Of a stretch of 64,000 bases of DNA, positions 25,592 through 37,795 are shown one piece after another. Under the pieces are notes generated by a model, which saw nothing but the letters and a program-made list of their open reading frames with translations, did no database searches and was not told the origin of the DNA. Location: assembly GCF_051014445.1 (NCBI RefSeq), contig NC_135134.1, positions 27,593,672 to 27,657,671 of the forward strand, read 5' to 3'. Position 1 is the stretch's first letter. Every line of letters begins with the position of its first letter. The position numbers and the translations under genes were made by a program. The stretch comes from Colletes latitarsis (taxonomy: Eukaryota; Arthropoda; Insecta; Hymenoptera; Colletidae).

Positions 25592-27200
25592 TTTCGTTAT
25601 CCTCTAAAATATTGATCGAAACCAGGTTTAGTGGGCTGTTTCAGTGTGGTACCATATTACTGCGCGATCCAAACCAGAAAAAACCCAGGATCTGTTTAAC
25701 AAGTATGTGAAAAATGCGAAAGTATGACCCTGATCTGGGCAAATCCTAGACCTAACCCAGACCTAACATGCGTTATCATCTAAAATATTTATCAAGACCA
25801 GGTTTAATTGATTGTTTCAGTGTGGTACCACATTACTACGTGAACCATACCAGAAAAAACCCAGGATCCGTTCAACAGGTATCTGAAGAATGCGAAAGTA
25901 TGAGTCTGATGAGTGAAAATCTCAGGGCTAACCTAGACCTAACATGCATTATCCTCTAAAATATTGATCGAAACCAGGTTTAGTGGACTGTTTCAGTGTG
26001 GTACCACTTTACTACGTGATCCAAAGCAGAAAAAACCCTCGATCAGGTCAACATGTATGTTAGAACTGCGAAAGTATGACCCTGACGAGGGCAAATCCCA
26101 GGCCTAACCCAGACCTAACATGCGTTATCCTCTAAAATATTTATCAAGACCAGGTTTAATTGATTGTTTCAGTGTGGTCCCACATTACTACGTGATCCAA
26201 ACCAGAAAAAACCCAGGATCCGTTCAACAGGTATGTGAGGAATGCGAAAGAATGAGCCTGCCGAGGGCAAATCCTAGACCTAACCCAGACCTAACATGCG
26301 TTATCCTCAAAAATATTTATCAAGACCAGGTTTAACTCAATGTTTCGGTATGGTACCACATTACTACGTGATCCATACCAGAAAAACCCCAGGATCTGTT
26401 CAAGAAGTATGTGAAAAATGCGAAAGCATGAGTCTGATGTGGGCAAATCCCAGACCTATCCCAGACCTAACTTGCGTTATCCTCTAAAATAATGATCGAA
26501 ACAAGGTTTAATTGACTGATTCAGCGTGGTACCACATTACTACGTGATACAATCCAGAAACAGCCCAGGATCTAGCCATCAAGTATGAGAAATATGCGAA
26601 AGTATGAGCCTGACGAGAGCAAATCCTAGAGCTAACCCAGACCTAACCTGGGTTATCCTCTAAAATATTTATCGAGACCAGGTTTAATTGATTGTTTCAG
26701 TGTGGTCCCACATTACTACGTGATCCAAACAAGAAAAAACCCAGGATCCGTTCAACAGGTATGTGAAGAATGCGAAAGAATGAGTCTGATGAGTGAAAAT
26801 CCCAGGCCTTACCTAGACCTAACATGCGTTATCCTCAAGAATATTGATCGAAACCTGGTTTAATCGACTGTTTCAGTGTGGTACCACATTACTATGTGAT
26901 CCAAACCAGAAAATAGCCCAGGATCTATCCATGAAGTATAAGAAATATGCGAAAGTATGAGCCTGATGAGGGCAAATCCTAGACCTAACCCAGACCTAAC
27001 ATGCGTTATCCTCAAAAATATTTATCAAGACCAGGTTTAACTGAATGTTTCAGTGTGGTACCACATTACTACGTGTTCCATACCAGAAAAAACCCAGGAT
27101 CCGTTCAACAAGTATGTGAAAAATGCGAAAGTATGACCCTGATGGGGGCAAATCCCAGACCTATCCCAGACCTAACTTGCATTGACCTCTAACATATTGA
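25590..27200 (+). repeat. Segmental copy 3b (~1.6 kb), partner of 19050-20660
   Basis: The second copy of the nine-monomer block. It differs from the first by scattered substitutions, for example AAATAATGATCG near 26,489 where the first copy has AAATATTGATCG, and CATTGACCTCTAACATATTG near 27,180. It begins at the unusual CCTAGACATAACTTTCG junction that follows the 182-bp monomer. Confidence 0.85.
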
Positions 27201-27769
27201 TCGAAACCAGGTTTAATTGACTGTTTCAGTGTGGTACCACATTACTACGTGATCCAATCCAGAAATAGCCCAGGATCTAGCCATGAAGTATGAGAAATAT
27301 GCGAAAGTATGAGCCTGACGAGGGCAAATCCTAGACCTAACCTAGACCTAACATGCGTTATCATCTAAAATATTTATCAAGACCTGGTTTAATTGATTGC
27401 TTCAGTGTGGTACCACATTACTACGTGAACCATACCAGAAAAAACCCAGGATCCGTTCAACAAGTATCTGAAGAATGCGAAAGTATGAGTCTGATGAGTG
27501 AAAATCCTCGGCCTAACCTAGACCTAACATGCGTTATCCTCAGAAATATTGATCGAAACCAGGTTTAATAGACTGTTTCAGCGTGGTACCACATTACTAC
27601 GTGATACAATCCTGAAACAGCCCAGGATCTAGCCATGAAGTATGAGAAATATGCGAAAGCATGAGCCTGACGAGGGCAAATCCTAGACCTAACCCAAACC
27701 TAACATGCGTTACCCACTAAAATATTGATCCAAACCAGGTTTAATGGACTGCTTCAGTGTGGTACAACA

Positions 27770-30170
27770 TTACTACGTGATCCAAACCAGAAAAAACCCA
27801 GGATCAGTTCAACAAGTATGTGAAAAACGCGAAAGTATGAGCCTGATGAGGGCGAATCCCAGACCTATCTCAGACCTAACTTGCGTTATCCTCTAAAATA
27901 TTGATCGGAACCAGGTTTAATTGACTGTTTCAGTGTGGTCCCACATTACTACCTGATCCAAACCAGAAAAAACCCAGGATCCGTTCAACAAGTATGTGAA
28001 GAATGCGAAAGTATGAGTCTGATGAGTGAAAATCCTCGGCCTAACCTAGACCTAACATGCGTTATCCTCAAAAATATTGATCGAAACCAGGTTTAATGGA
28101 CAGTTTCAGTGTGGTACCACACTACTACGTGATCCAAACCAGAAAAAAACCCAGGATCTGTTCAACAAGTATGTGAAAATCGCGAAAGTATGAGCCTGAT
28201 GAGGGCAAATCCCAGACCTATACCAGACCTAACTTGCGTTATCCTCTAAAATATTGATCGAAACCAGGTTTAATTGACTGTTTCAGTGTGGTACCACATT
28301 ACTACGTGATCCAATCCAGAAATAGCCCAGGATCTAGCCATGAGGTATGAGAAATATGCGAAAGTATGAGCCCGACGAGAGCAAATCCTAGACCTAACCC
28401 AGACCTAACATGCGTTATCCTCTAAAATATTTATCAAGACCAGGTTTAACTGAATGTTTCACTGTGGTCCCACATTAGTACGTGATCCATACCAGAAAAA
28501 ACCCAGGATCTGTTCAACAAGTATGTGAAAAATGCGAAAGCATGAGTCTGATGAGGGCAAATCCCAGGCCTAACCTAGACATAACTTTCGTTATCCTCTA
28601 AAATATTGATCGAAGCCAGGTTTAGTGGGCTGCTTCAGTGTGGTACCACATTACTGCGCGATCCAAACCAGAAAAAACCCAGGATCTGTTCAACAAGTAT
28701 GTGAAAAATGCGAAAGTATGACCCTGATGTGGGCAAATCCCAGACCTATCCCAGACCTAACTTGCATTGTCCTCAAAAATATTGATCGCAACCAGGTTTA
28801 ATTGACTGTTTCAGTGTGGTACCACATTACTACGTGATCCAATCCAGAAATAGCCCAGGATCTAGCCATGAAGTATGAGAAATATGCGAAAGTATGAGCC
28901 TGATGAGGGCAAATCCTAGACCTAACCCAGACCTAACTTGCGTTATCATCTAAAACATTTATCAAGACCTGGTTTAATTGATTGTTTCAGTGTGGTACCA
29001 CATTACTACGTGATCCAAACCAGAAAAAACCCAGGATCAGTTCAACTAGTATGTGAAAAACGCGAAAGTATGAGCCTGATGAGGGCGAATCCCAGACCTA
29101 TCCCAGACCTAACTTGCGTTATCCTCTAAAATATTGATCGAAACCAGGTTTAATTGACTGTTTCAGTGTGGTCCCACATTACTACCTGATCCAAACCAGA
29201 AAAAACCCAGGATACGTTCAACAAGTATGTGAAGAATGCGAAAGTATGAGTCTGATGAGTGAAAATCCTCGGCCTAACCTAGACCTAACATGCGTTATCC
29301 TCAAAAATATTGATCGAAACCAGGTTTAATGGACAGTTTCAGTGTGGTACCACACTACTACGTGATCCAAACCAGAAAAAAACCCAGGATCTGTTCAACA
29401 AGTATGTGAAAATCGCGAAGGTATGAGCCTGATGAGGGCAAATCCCAGACCTATACCAGACCTAACTTGCGTTATCCTCTAAAATATTGATCGAAACCAG
29501 GTTTAATTGACTGTTTCAGTGTGGTACCACATTACTACGTGATCCAATCCAGAAATAGCTCAGGATCTAGCCATGAGGTATGAGAAATATGCGAAAGTAT
29601 GAGCCTGACGAGAGCAAATCCTAGACCTAACCCAGACCTAACATGCGTTATCCTCTAAAATATTTATCAAGACCAGGTTTAACTGAATGTTTCAGTGTGG
29701 TCCCACATTACTACGTTATCCATACCAGAAAAAACCCAGGATCTGTTCAACAAGTATGTGAAAAATGCGAAAGCATGAGTCTGATGAGGGCAAATCCCAG
29801 GCCTAACCTAGACATAACTTTTGTTATCCTCTAAAATATTGATCGAAACCAGGTTTAGTGGGCTGTTTCAGTGTGGTACCACATTACTGCGTGATCCAAA
29901 CCAGAAAAAACCCAGGATCTGTTCAACAAGTATGTGAAAAATGCGAAAGTATGACCCTGATGTGGGCAAATCCCAGACCTATCCCAGACCTAACTTGCAT
30001 TGTCCTCTAAAATATTGATCGCAACCAAGTTTAATTGACTGTTTCAGTGTGGTACCACATTACTACGTGATCCAATCCAGAAATAGCCCAGGATCTAGCC
30101 ATGAAGTATGAGAAATATGCGAAAGTATGAGCCTGATGAGGGCAAATCCTAAACCTAACCCAGACCTAAC
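27770..30170 (+). repeat. 1,232-bp (seven-monomer) tandem duplication
   Basis: Words at 27,781 (CCAGGATCAGTTCAACAAG), 27,901, 28,411 and 28,761 recur 1,232 bp downstream at 29,013, 29,133, 29,643 and 29,993. 1,232 is exactly 7 x 176. A further partial copy begins near 31,080 at offset 1,948 from 29,132. The edges, near 27,770 and 30,170, are read by eye. Confidence 0.78.
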
Positions 30171-31037
30171 ATGCGTTATCATCTAAAATATTTATCAAGA
30201 CCTGGTTTAATTGATTGTTTCAGTGTGGTACCACATTACTACGTGAACCATACCAGAAAAAACCCAGGATCCGTTCAACAGGTATCTGTAGAATGCGAAA
30301 GTATGAGTCTGATGAGTGAAAATCTCAGGGCTAACCTAGACCTAACATGCATTATCCTCTAAAATATTGATCCAAACCAGGTTTAGTGGACTGTTTCAGT
30401 GTGGTACCACATTACTACGTTATCCAATCCAGAAATAGCCCAGGATCTAGCCATGAGGTATGAGAAATATGCGAAAGTATGAGCCTGACGAGAGCAAATC
30501 CTAGACCTAACCCAGACCTAACATGCGTTATCCTCTAAAATATTTATCAAGACCAGGTTTAACTGAATGTTTCAGTGTGGTCCCTCATTACTACGTGATC
30601 CATACCAGAAAAAACCCAGGATCTGTTCAACAAGTATGTGAAAAATGCGAAAGCATGAGTCTGATGAGGGCAAATCCCAGGCCTAACCTAGACATAACTT
30701 TCGTTATCCTCTAAAATATTGATCGAAACCAGGTTTAGTGGGCTGTTTCAGTGTGGTACCACATTACTGCGCGATCCAAACCAGAAAAAACCCAGGATCT
30801 GTTCAACAAGTATGTGGAAAATGCGAAAGTATGACCCTGATGTGGGCAAATCCCAGACCTATCCCAGACCTATCCCAGACCTAACTTGCATTGTCCTCTA
30901 AAATATTGATCGAAACCAGGTTTAATTGACTGTTTCAGTGTGGTACCACATTACTACGTGATCCAATCGAGAAATAGCCCAGGATCTAGCCATGAAGTAT
31001 GAGAAATATGCGAAAGTATGAGCCTGATGAGGGCAAA
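29942..31037 (+). repeat. Segmental copy 4b (~1.1 kb), partner of 21290-22385
   Basis: The second copy of the block with the 187-bp monomer. At its left it overlaps a copy related to 22,480-23,690 (offset 6,704). The region is therefore a mosaic of two source segments joined inside the array, with the switch near 30,400. Confidence 0.82.
30699..30885 (+). repeat. 187-bp monomer, second copy
   Basis: The same three-unit terminal array as at 22,200-22,232 occupies 30,852-30,884. The two monomers lie inside matching ~1.1 kb blocks, so they descend from one expansion event and not from two independent ones. Confidence 0.92.
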
Positions 31038-31414
31038 TCCCAGACCTATCCCAGACCTAACTTGCGTTATCCTCTAAAATATTGATCGAAACCAGGTTTA
31101 ATTGACTGTTTCAGTGTGGTCCCACATTACTACCTGATCCAAACCAGAAAAAACCCAGGATCCGTTCAACAAGTATGTGAAGAATGCGAAAGTATGAGTC
31201 TGATGAGTGAAAATCCTCGGCCTAACCTAGACCTAACATGCGTTATCCTCAAAAATATTGATCGAAACAAGGTTTAATGGACAGTTTCAGTGTGGTACCA
31301 CACTACTACGTGATCCAAACCAGAAAAAAACCCAGGATCTGTTCAACAAGTATGTGAAAATCGCGAAAGTATGAGCCTGATGAGGGCAAATCCCAGGCCT
31401 ATACCAGACCTAAC

Positions 31415-31590
31415 TTGCGTTATCCTCTAAAATATTGATCGAAACCAGGTTTAATTGACTGTTTCAGTGTGGTACCACATTACTACGTGATCCAATCCAG
31501 AAATAGCCGAGGATCTAGCCATGAGGTATGAGAAATATGCGAAAGTATGAGCCTGACGAGAGCAAATCCTAGACCTAACCCAGACCTAAC
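31415..31590 (+). repeat. Exemplar monomer, type A (ATTGATCGAAACC)
   Basis: A representative 176-bp unit of the commonest class. Its diagnostic word is ATTGATCGAAACCAGG at monomer positions 20-35. The TGA inside it closes the forward frame that starts at the monomer's ATG-equivalent position after seven codons, which is why type A units show no long open frame. This copy has the intact 12-bp palindrome TGTGGTACCACA and the right-half word GATCTAGCCATGAGG. Other type A units carry the right half GATCTGTTCAACAAG instead, so left and right halves assort independently. That mosaic pattern fits gene conversion or crossover inside monomers. Confidence 0.85.
31442..31452. other. 11-bp dyad AAACC-A-GGTTT (exemplar)
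   Basis: Arms AAACC and GGTTT flank one central base at monomer positions 28-38. Many monomers, especially type F and several type B, have T at the centre, so the two common versions are reverse complements of each other while both keep the arms. With the palindrome 15 bp downstream it gives each monomer two short dyads within about 40 bp. Function is unknown. Confidence 0.85.
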
Positions 31591-31942
31591 ATGCGTTATC
31601 CTCTAAAATATTTATCAAGACCAGGTTTAACTGAATGTTTCAGTGTGGTCCCACATTACTACGTGATCCATACCGGAAAAAACCCAGGATCTGTTCAACA
31701 AGTATGTGAAATATGCGAAAGTATGAGCCTGACGAGAGCAAATCCTAGACCTAACCCAGACCTAACATGCGTTATCCTCTAAAATATTTATCAAGACCAG
31801 GTTTAACTGAATGTTTCAGTGTGGTCCCACATTACTACGTGATCCATACCGGAAAAAACCCAGGATCTGTTCAACAAGTATGTGAAAATCGCGAAAGTAT
31901 GAGCCTGATGGGGGCAAATCCCAGGCCTATACCAGACCTAAC
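31591..31942 (+). repeat. Recent single-monomer duplication with private CCGGAAAA
   Basis: Two adjacent type B units start at 31,591 and 31,767, and both carry CATACCGGAAAAAACC where all other copies have CATACCAG. The shared private base and the direct adjacency point to a one-monomer unequal exchange. The right end of the second unit (AAAATCGCG, GGGGGC) differs from the first, so the exchange joined two different right halves. Confidence 0.85.
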
Positions 31943-33351
31943 TTGCGTTATCCTCTAAAATATTGATCGAAACCAGGTTTAATTGACTGTTTCAGTGTGG
32001 TACCACATTACTACGTGATCCAATCCAGAAATAGCCGAGGATCTAGCCATGAAGTATGAGAGATATGCGAAAGTATGAGCCTGATGAGGGCAAATCCTAG
32101 ACCTAACCCAGACCTAACATGCGTTATCATCTAAAATATTTATCAAGACCTGGTTTAATTGATTGTTTCAGTGTGGTACCACATTACTACGTGAACCATA
32201 CCAGAAAAAACCCAGGATCCGTTCAACAGGTATCTGTAGAATGCGAAAGTATGAGTCTGATGAGTGAAAATCTCAGGGCTAACCTAGACCTAACATGCAT
32301 TATCCTCTAAAATATTGATCGAAACCAGGTTTAGTGGACTGTTTCAGTGTGGTACCACTTTACTACGTGATCCAAAGCAGAAAAAACCCTCGATCAGGTC
32401 AACATGTATGTTAGAACTGCGAATGTATGACCCTGATGAGGGCAAATCCCAGGCCTAACCCAGACCTAACATGCGTTATCCTCTAAAATATTGATCAAAA
32501 CCAAGTTTTATTGACTGTTTCAGTGTGGTACCACATTACTATGTGATCCAATCCAGAAATAGCCCAGGATCCAGCCATGAAGTATGAGAAATATGCGAAA
32601 GTGTGAGCCTGATGAGGGCAAATCCTAGACCTAACCCAGACCTAACATGCGTTATCCTCTAAAATATTTATCGAGACCAGGTTTAACTGAATGTTTCAGT
32701 ATGGTACCACATTACTACGTGAACCATACCAGAAAAAACCCAGGATCCGTTCAACAGGTATCTGAAGAATGCGAAAGTATGAGTCTGATGAGTGAAAATC
32801 TCAGGGCTAACGTAGACCTAACATGCATTATCCTCTAAAATATTGATCCAAACCAGGTTTAGTGGACTGTTTCAGTGTCGTACCACTTTACTACGTGATC
32901 CAAACCAGAAAAAACCCTCGATCAGGTCAACATGTATGTTAGAACTGCGAAAGTATGACCCTGATGAGGGCAAATCCCAGGCCTAACCTGGACCTAACAT
33001 GCGTTATCCTCTAAAATATTGATCGAAACCAGGTTTAATTGACTGTTTCAGCGTGGTACCACATTACTATGTGATCCAAACCAGAAAATAGCCCAGGATC
33101 TATCCATGAAGTATAAGAAATATGCGAAAGTATGAGCCTGACGAGGGCAAATCCTAGACCTAACCCAGACCTAACATGCGTTATCCTCAAAAATATTTAT
33201 CAAGACCAGGTTTAACTGAACGTTTCAGTATGGTACCACATTACTACGTGATCCATACCAGAAAAAACGCAGGATCTGTTCAACAAGTATGTGAAAAATG
33301 CGAAAGCATGAGTCTGATGAGGGCAAATCCCAGACCTATCCCAGACCTAAC

Positions 33352-33527
33352 TTGCGTTATCCTCTAAAATATTGATCGAAACAAGGTTTAATTGACTGTT
33401 TCAGCGTGGTACCACATTACTACGTGATACAATCCAGAAACAGCCCAGGATCTAGCCATGAAGTATGAGAAATATGCGAAAGTATGAGCCTGATGTGGGC
33501 AAATCCTAGACCTAACCCAGACCTAAC
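33352..33527 (+). repeat. Full-length relative of the deleted HOR monomer m3
   Basis: This type A unit has GATCGAAACAAGG, AGCGTGGTACC, GATACAATCCAGAAACAGCCC, GATCTAGCCATGAAG and GATGTGGGC. The 165-bp m3 monomers of the HOR share all of these except an 11-bp stretch lost between CCCAGG and AAGTATGAG. It lies about 1.2 kb upstream of the first m3 and is the best candidate in the window for the ancestral form. Confidence 0.82.
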
Positions 33528-34232
33528 ATGCGTTATCCTCTAAAATATTTATCAAGACCAGGTTTAATTGATTGGTTCAGTGTGGTACAACATTACTGCG
33601 TGATCCAAACCAGAAAAAACCCAGGATCCGTTCAACAAGTATGTGAAGAATGCGAAAGTATGAGTCTGATGAGTGAAAATCTCAGGGCTAACCTAGACCT
33701 AACATGCATTGTCCTCTAAAATATTGATCCAAACCAGGTTTAATGGACTGCTTCAGTGTGGTACAACATTACTGCGTGATCCAAACCAGAAAAAACCCAG
33801 GATCCGTTCAACAAGTATGTGAAGAATGCGAAAGAATGAGTCTGATGAGTGAAAATCCCAGGCCTAACCTAGACCTAACATGCGTTATCCTCAAAAATAT
33901 TGATCGAAACCTGGTTTAATCGACTGTTTCAGTGTGCTACCACATTACTATGTGATCCAAACCAGAAAATAGCCCAGGATCTATCCATGAAGTATAAGAA
34001 ATATGCGAAAGTATGAGCCTGATGAGGGCAAATCCTAGACCTAACCCAGACCTAACACGCGTTATCCTCTAAAATATTTATCAAGACCAGGTTTATTTGA
34101 ATGTTTCAGTGTGGTACCACATTACTACGTGATCCAAACCAGAAAAAACCCAGAATCCGTTCAACAAGTATGTGAAAAACGCGAACGTATGAGTCTGATG
34201 AGGGCAAATCCCAGACCTATCCCAGACCTATC

Positions 34233-36686
34233 TTGCGTTGTCCTCTAAAATATTTATCAAGACCAGGTTTAATTGATTGTTTCAGTGTGGTCCCACATTA
34301 CTACGTGATCCAAACCAGAAAAAACCCAGGATCCGTTCAACAAGTATGTGAAGTATGCGAAAGAATGAGTCTGATGAGTGAAAATCCCAGGCCTAACCTA
34401 GACCTAACATGCGTTATCCTCAAAAATATTGATCGAAACCTGGTTTAATCGACTGTATCAGTGTGGTACCACATTACTATGTGATCCAAACCAGAAAAAA
34501 CCCAGGATCTCTTAAACGAGTCTGTGAAGTGTGCGAAAGTATGAGCCTGATGAGGGCGAATCCCAGACCTATCCCAGACCTAACTTGCGTTATCCTCTAA
34601 AATATTGATCGAAACAAGGTTTAATTGACTGTTTCAGCGTGGTACCACATTACTACGTGATACAATCCAGAAACAGCCCAGGAAGTATGAGAAATATGCG
34701 AAAGTATGAGCCTGATGTGGGGAAATCCTAGACCTAACCGAAACCTAACATGCGTTATCCTCTAAAATATTTATCAAGACCAGGTTGATTTGAATGTTTC
34801 AGTGTGGTCCCACATTACTACGTGATCCAAACCAGAAAAAACCCAGGATCCGTTCAACAGGTATGTGAAGAATGTGAAAGAATGAGTCTGATGAGTGAAA
34901 ATCCCAGGCCTTACCTAGACCTAACATGCGTTATCCTCAAGAATATTGATCGAAACCTGGTTTAGTCGACTGTTTCAGTGTGGTACCACATTACTATGTG
35001 ATCCAAACCAGAAAATAGCCCAGGATCTATCCATGAAGTATAAGAAATATGCGAAAGTATGAGCCTGATGAGGGCAAATCCTAGACCTAACCCAGACCTA
35101 ACGTGCGTTATCCTCAAAAATATTTATCAAGACCTGCTTTAATTGATTGTTTCAGTGTGGTACCACATTACTACGTGAACCATACCAGAAAAAACCCAGG
35201 ATCCGTTCAACAAGTATCTGAAGAATGCGAAAGTATGAGTCTGATGAGTGAAAATCTCAGGGCTAACCTAGACCTAACATGCATTATCCTCTAGAATATT
35301 GATCCAAACCAGGTTTAGTGTACTGTTTCAGTGTGGTACCACTTCACTACGTGATCCAAAGCAGAAAAAACCCTCGATCATGTCAACACGTATGTTATAA
35401 CTGCGAAAGTATGACCCTGATGAGGGCAAATCCCAGGCCTAACCTAGACTTAACATGAATTATCCTCTAAAATATTGATCCAAACCAGGTTTAGTGGACT
35501 GTTTCAGTGTGGTACCACTTTACTACGTGATCCAAAGCAGAAAAAACCCTCGATCAGGTCAACATGTATGTTAGAACTGTGAAGTATGACCCTGATGAGG
35601 GCAAATCCCACGCCTATCCTAGACCTAACATGAATTATTCTCTAAAATATTTATCGAAACCAGGCTTAATTGACTGTTTCAGTGTTGTACTTCATTACTA
35701 CGTGATGCAATCCAGAAAAAGCCCAGGATCTAGCCATGAAGTATGAGAAATATGCGAAAGTATGAGCCTGATGAGGGCAAATCCTAGACCTAACCCAGAC
35801 CTAACATGCGTCATCCTCTAAAATATTTATCAAGACCTGGTTTAATTGATTGTTTCAGTGTGGTCCCACATTACTACGTGATCCAAACCAGAAAAAACCC
35901 AGGATCCGTTCAACAAGTATGTGAAAAACGCGAACGTATGAGTCTGATGAGGGCAAATCCCAGACCTATCCCAGACCTAACTTGCGTTGTCCTCTAAGAT
36001 ATTGATGGAAACCAGGTTTAATTGACTGTTTCAGTGTTGTACTTCATTACTACGTGATGCAATCCAGAAAAAGCCCAGGATCCGTTCAACAAGTATGTGA
36101 AGAATGCGAAAGTATGAGTCTGATGAGTGAAAATCCCAGGCCTAACCTGGACCTAACATGCGTTATCCTCTAAAATATTGATCGAAACCAGGTTTAATTG
36201 ACTGTTTCAGCGTGGTACCACATTACTGCGTGATCCATACCAGAAAAAACCCAGGATCTGTTCAACAAGTATGTGAAGAATGCGAAAGCATGAGTCTGAT
36301 GAGTGAAAATCCCAGGCCTTACCTAGACCTAACATGCGTTATCCCCAAGAATATTGATCGAAACCTGGTTTAATCGACTGTTTCAGTGTGGTACCACATT
36401 ACTATGTGATCCAAACCAGAAAATAGCCGAGGATCTATCCATGAAGTATAAGAAATATGCGAAAGTATGAGCCTGATGAGGGCAAATCCTAGACCTAACC
36501 CAGACCTAACATGCGTTATCCTCAAAAATACTTATCAAGACCAGGTTTAACTGAATGTTTCAGTGTGGTACCACATTACTACGTGATCCATACCAGAAAA
36601 AACCCAGGATCTGTTCAACAAGTATGTGAAAAATGCGAAAGCATGAGTCTGATGAGAGCAAATCCCAGGCCTAACCTAGACCTAAC
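34233..36686 (+). repeat. HOR copy H1: 14-mer derivative, 2,454 bp
   Basis: Order: m1-m7, an m8/m13 hybrid (35,455: begins ATGAATTAT like m8, continues CCTCTAAAATATTGATCC like m13), then m14-m19. The next unit (36,687) is m6-like, so m20, m21 and m1-m5 are missing at that junction. The m14 of this copy follows a 175-bp unit with a one-base loss (CTGTGAAGTATG near 35,577). The length equals 14 x 176 - 11 + 2 - 1. Confidence 0.85.
34585..34749 (+). repeat. HOR monomer m3, 165 bp, with 11-bp internal deletion
   Basis: In this unit the sequence runs from CAGAAACAGCCCAGG straight into AAGTATGAGAAATATGCG, lacking the 11 bases (TCTAGCCATGA or an equivalent alignment) of its relative at 33,352. A 2-base GA microhomology flanks the loss. 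Identical deletions occur at 39,857-40,021, 43,017-43,181 and 46,177-46,341 (junctions near 39,954, 43,114 and 46,274), exactly 5,272, 3,160 and 3,160 bp apart. It marks common descent of HOR copies H1, H3, H4 and H5. Confidence 0.92.
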
Positions 36687-37566
36687 ATGCGTTATCCTCA
36701 AAAATATTTATCAAGACCTGGTTTAATTGATTGTTTCAGTGTGGTACCACATTACTACGTGAACCATACCAGAAAAAACCCAGGATCCGTTCAACAAGTA
36801 TCTGAAGAATGCGAAAGTATGAGTCTGATGAGTGAAAATCTCAGGGCTAACCTAGACCTAACATGCATTATCCTCTAGAATATTGATCCAAACCAGGTTT
36901 AGTGTACTGTTTCAGTGTGGTACCACTTCACTACGTGATCCAAAGCAGAAAAAACCCTCGATCATGTCAACACGTATGTTAGAACTGCGAAAGTATGACC
37001 CTGATGAGGGCAAATCCCAGGCCTAACCTAGACTTAACATGAATTATTCTCTAAAATATTTATCGAAACCAGGTTTAACTGAATGTTTCAGTGTGGTACC
37101 ACATTACTGCGTGATCCATACCAGAAAAAACCCAGGATCTGTTCAACAAGTATGTGAAAAATGCGAAAGTATGACCCTGATGTGGGCAAATCCCAGACCT
37201 ATCCCAGACCTAACTTGCATTGTCCTCTAAAATATTGATCGAAACCAGGTTTAATTGACTGTTTCAGTGTGGTTCCACATTATTACGTGATCCAATCCAG
37301 AAATAGCCCAGGATCTAGCCATGAAGTATGAGAAATATGCGAAAGTATGAGCCTGATGAGGGCAAATCCTAGACCTAACCCAGACCTAACATGCGTTATC
37401 ATCTAAAATATTTATCAAGACCTGGTTAATTTGAATGTTTCAGTGTGGTACCACATTACTACGTGATCCAAACCAGAAAAAACCCAGGATCCGTTCAACA
37501 AGTATGTGAAAAACGCGAACGTATGAGTCTGATGAGGGCAAATCCCAGACCTATCCCAGACCTAAC

Positions 37567-37742
37567 TTGCGTTGTCCTCTGAGATATTGATGGAAACCAG
37601 GTTTAATTGATTGTTTCAGTGTTGTACTTCATTACTACGTGATGCAATCCAGAAAAAGCCCAGGATCTAGCCATCAAGTATGAGAAATATGCGAAAGTAT
37701 GAGCCTGATGAGGGCAAATCCTAGACCTAACCCAGACCTAAC
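37567..37742 (+). repeat. Exemplar monomer, type C (GATGGAAACC / GTTGTACTTC), HOR position m11
   Basis: Type C starts with TTGCGTTGTCCTCT and GATATTGATGGAAACC. It carries AGTGTTGTACTTCATT where most monomers have the palindrome, followed by GATGCAATCCAGAAAAAGCCC and GATCTAGCCATCAAG. The palindrome and its GGTACC core are destroyed in every type C copy I read, so this is a stable subfamily and not random decay. It occurs in all zones, at 203, 17,823, 37,567, 54,620 and 62,370 among others, often directly after a type D or type B unit. Confidence 0.85.
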
Positions 37743-37795
37743 ATGCGTTATCATCTAAAATATTTATCAAGGCCTGGTTTATTTGAATGTTTCAG

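Larger units (their letters stand above)
19507..34232 (+). repeat. Zone 2: type B-rich irregular satellite
   Basis: Type B and G monomers are frequent here. Many local copies occur at offsets 6,539, 8,124, 8,652, 6,704, 1,948 and 1,232 bp, several of them interleaved, so no single period holds. The zone also contains the window's 182-bp and 187-bp monomers. Words such as GTGAACCATACCAG followed by CAGGTATCTG(A/T)AGAATG and TCTCAGGGCTAACC recur (19,229; 21,519; 23,467; 25,768; 30,171; 32,119). The zone passes into the regular HOR near 34,233. No non-satellite DNA is present. Confidence 0.85.
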
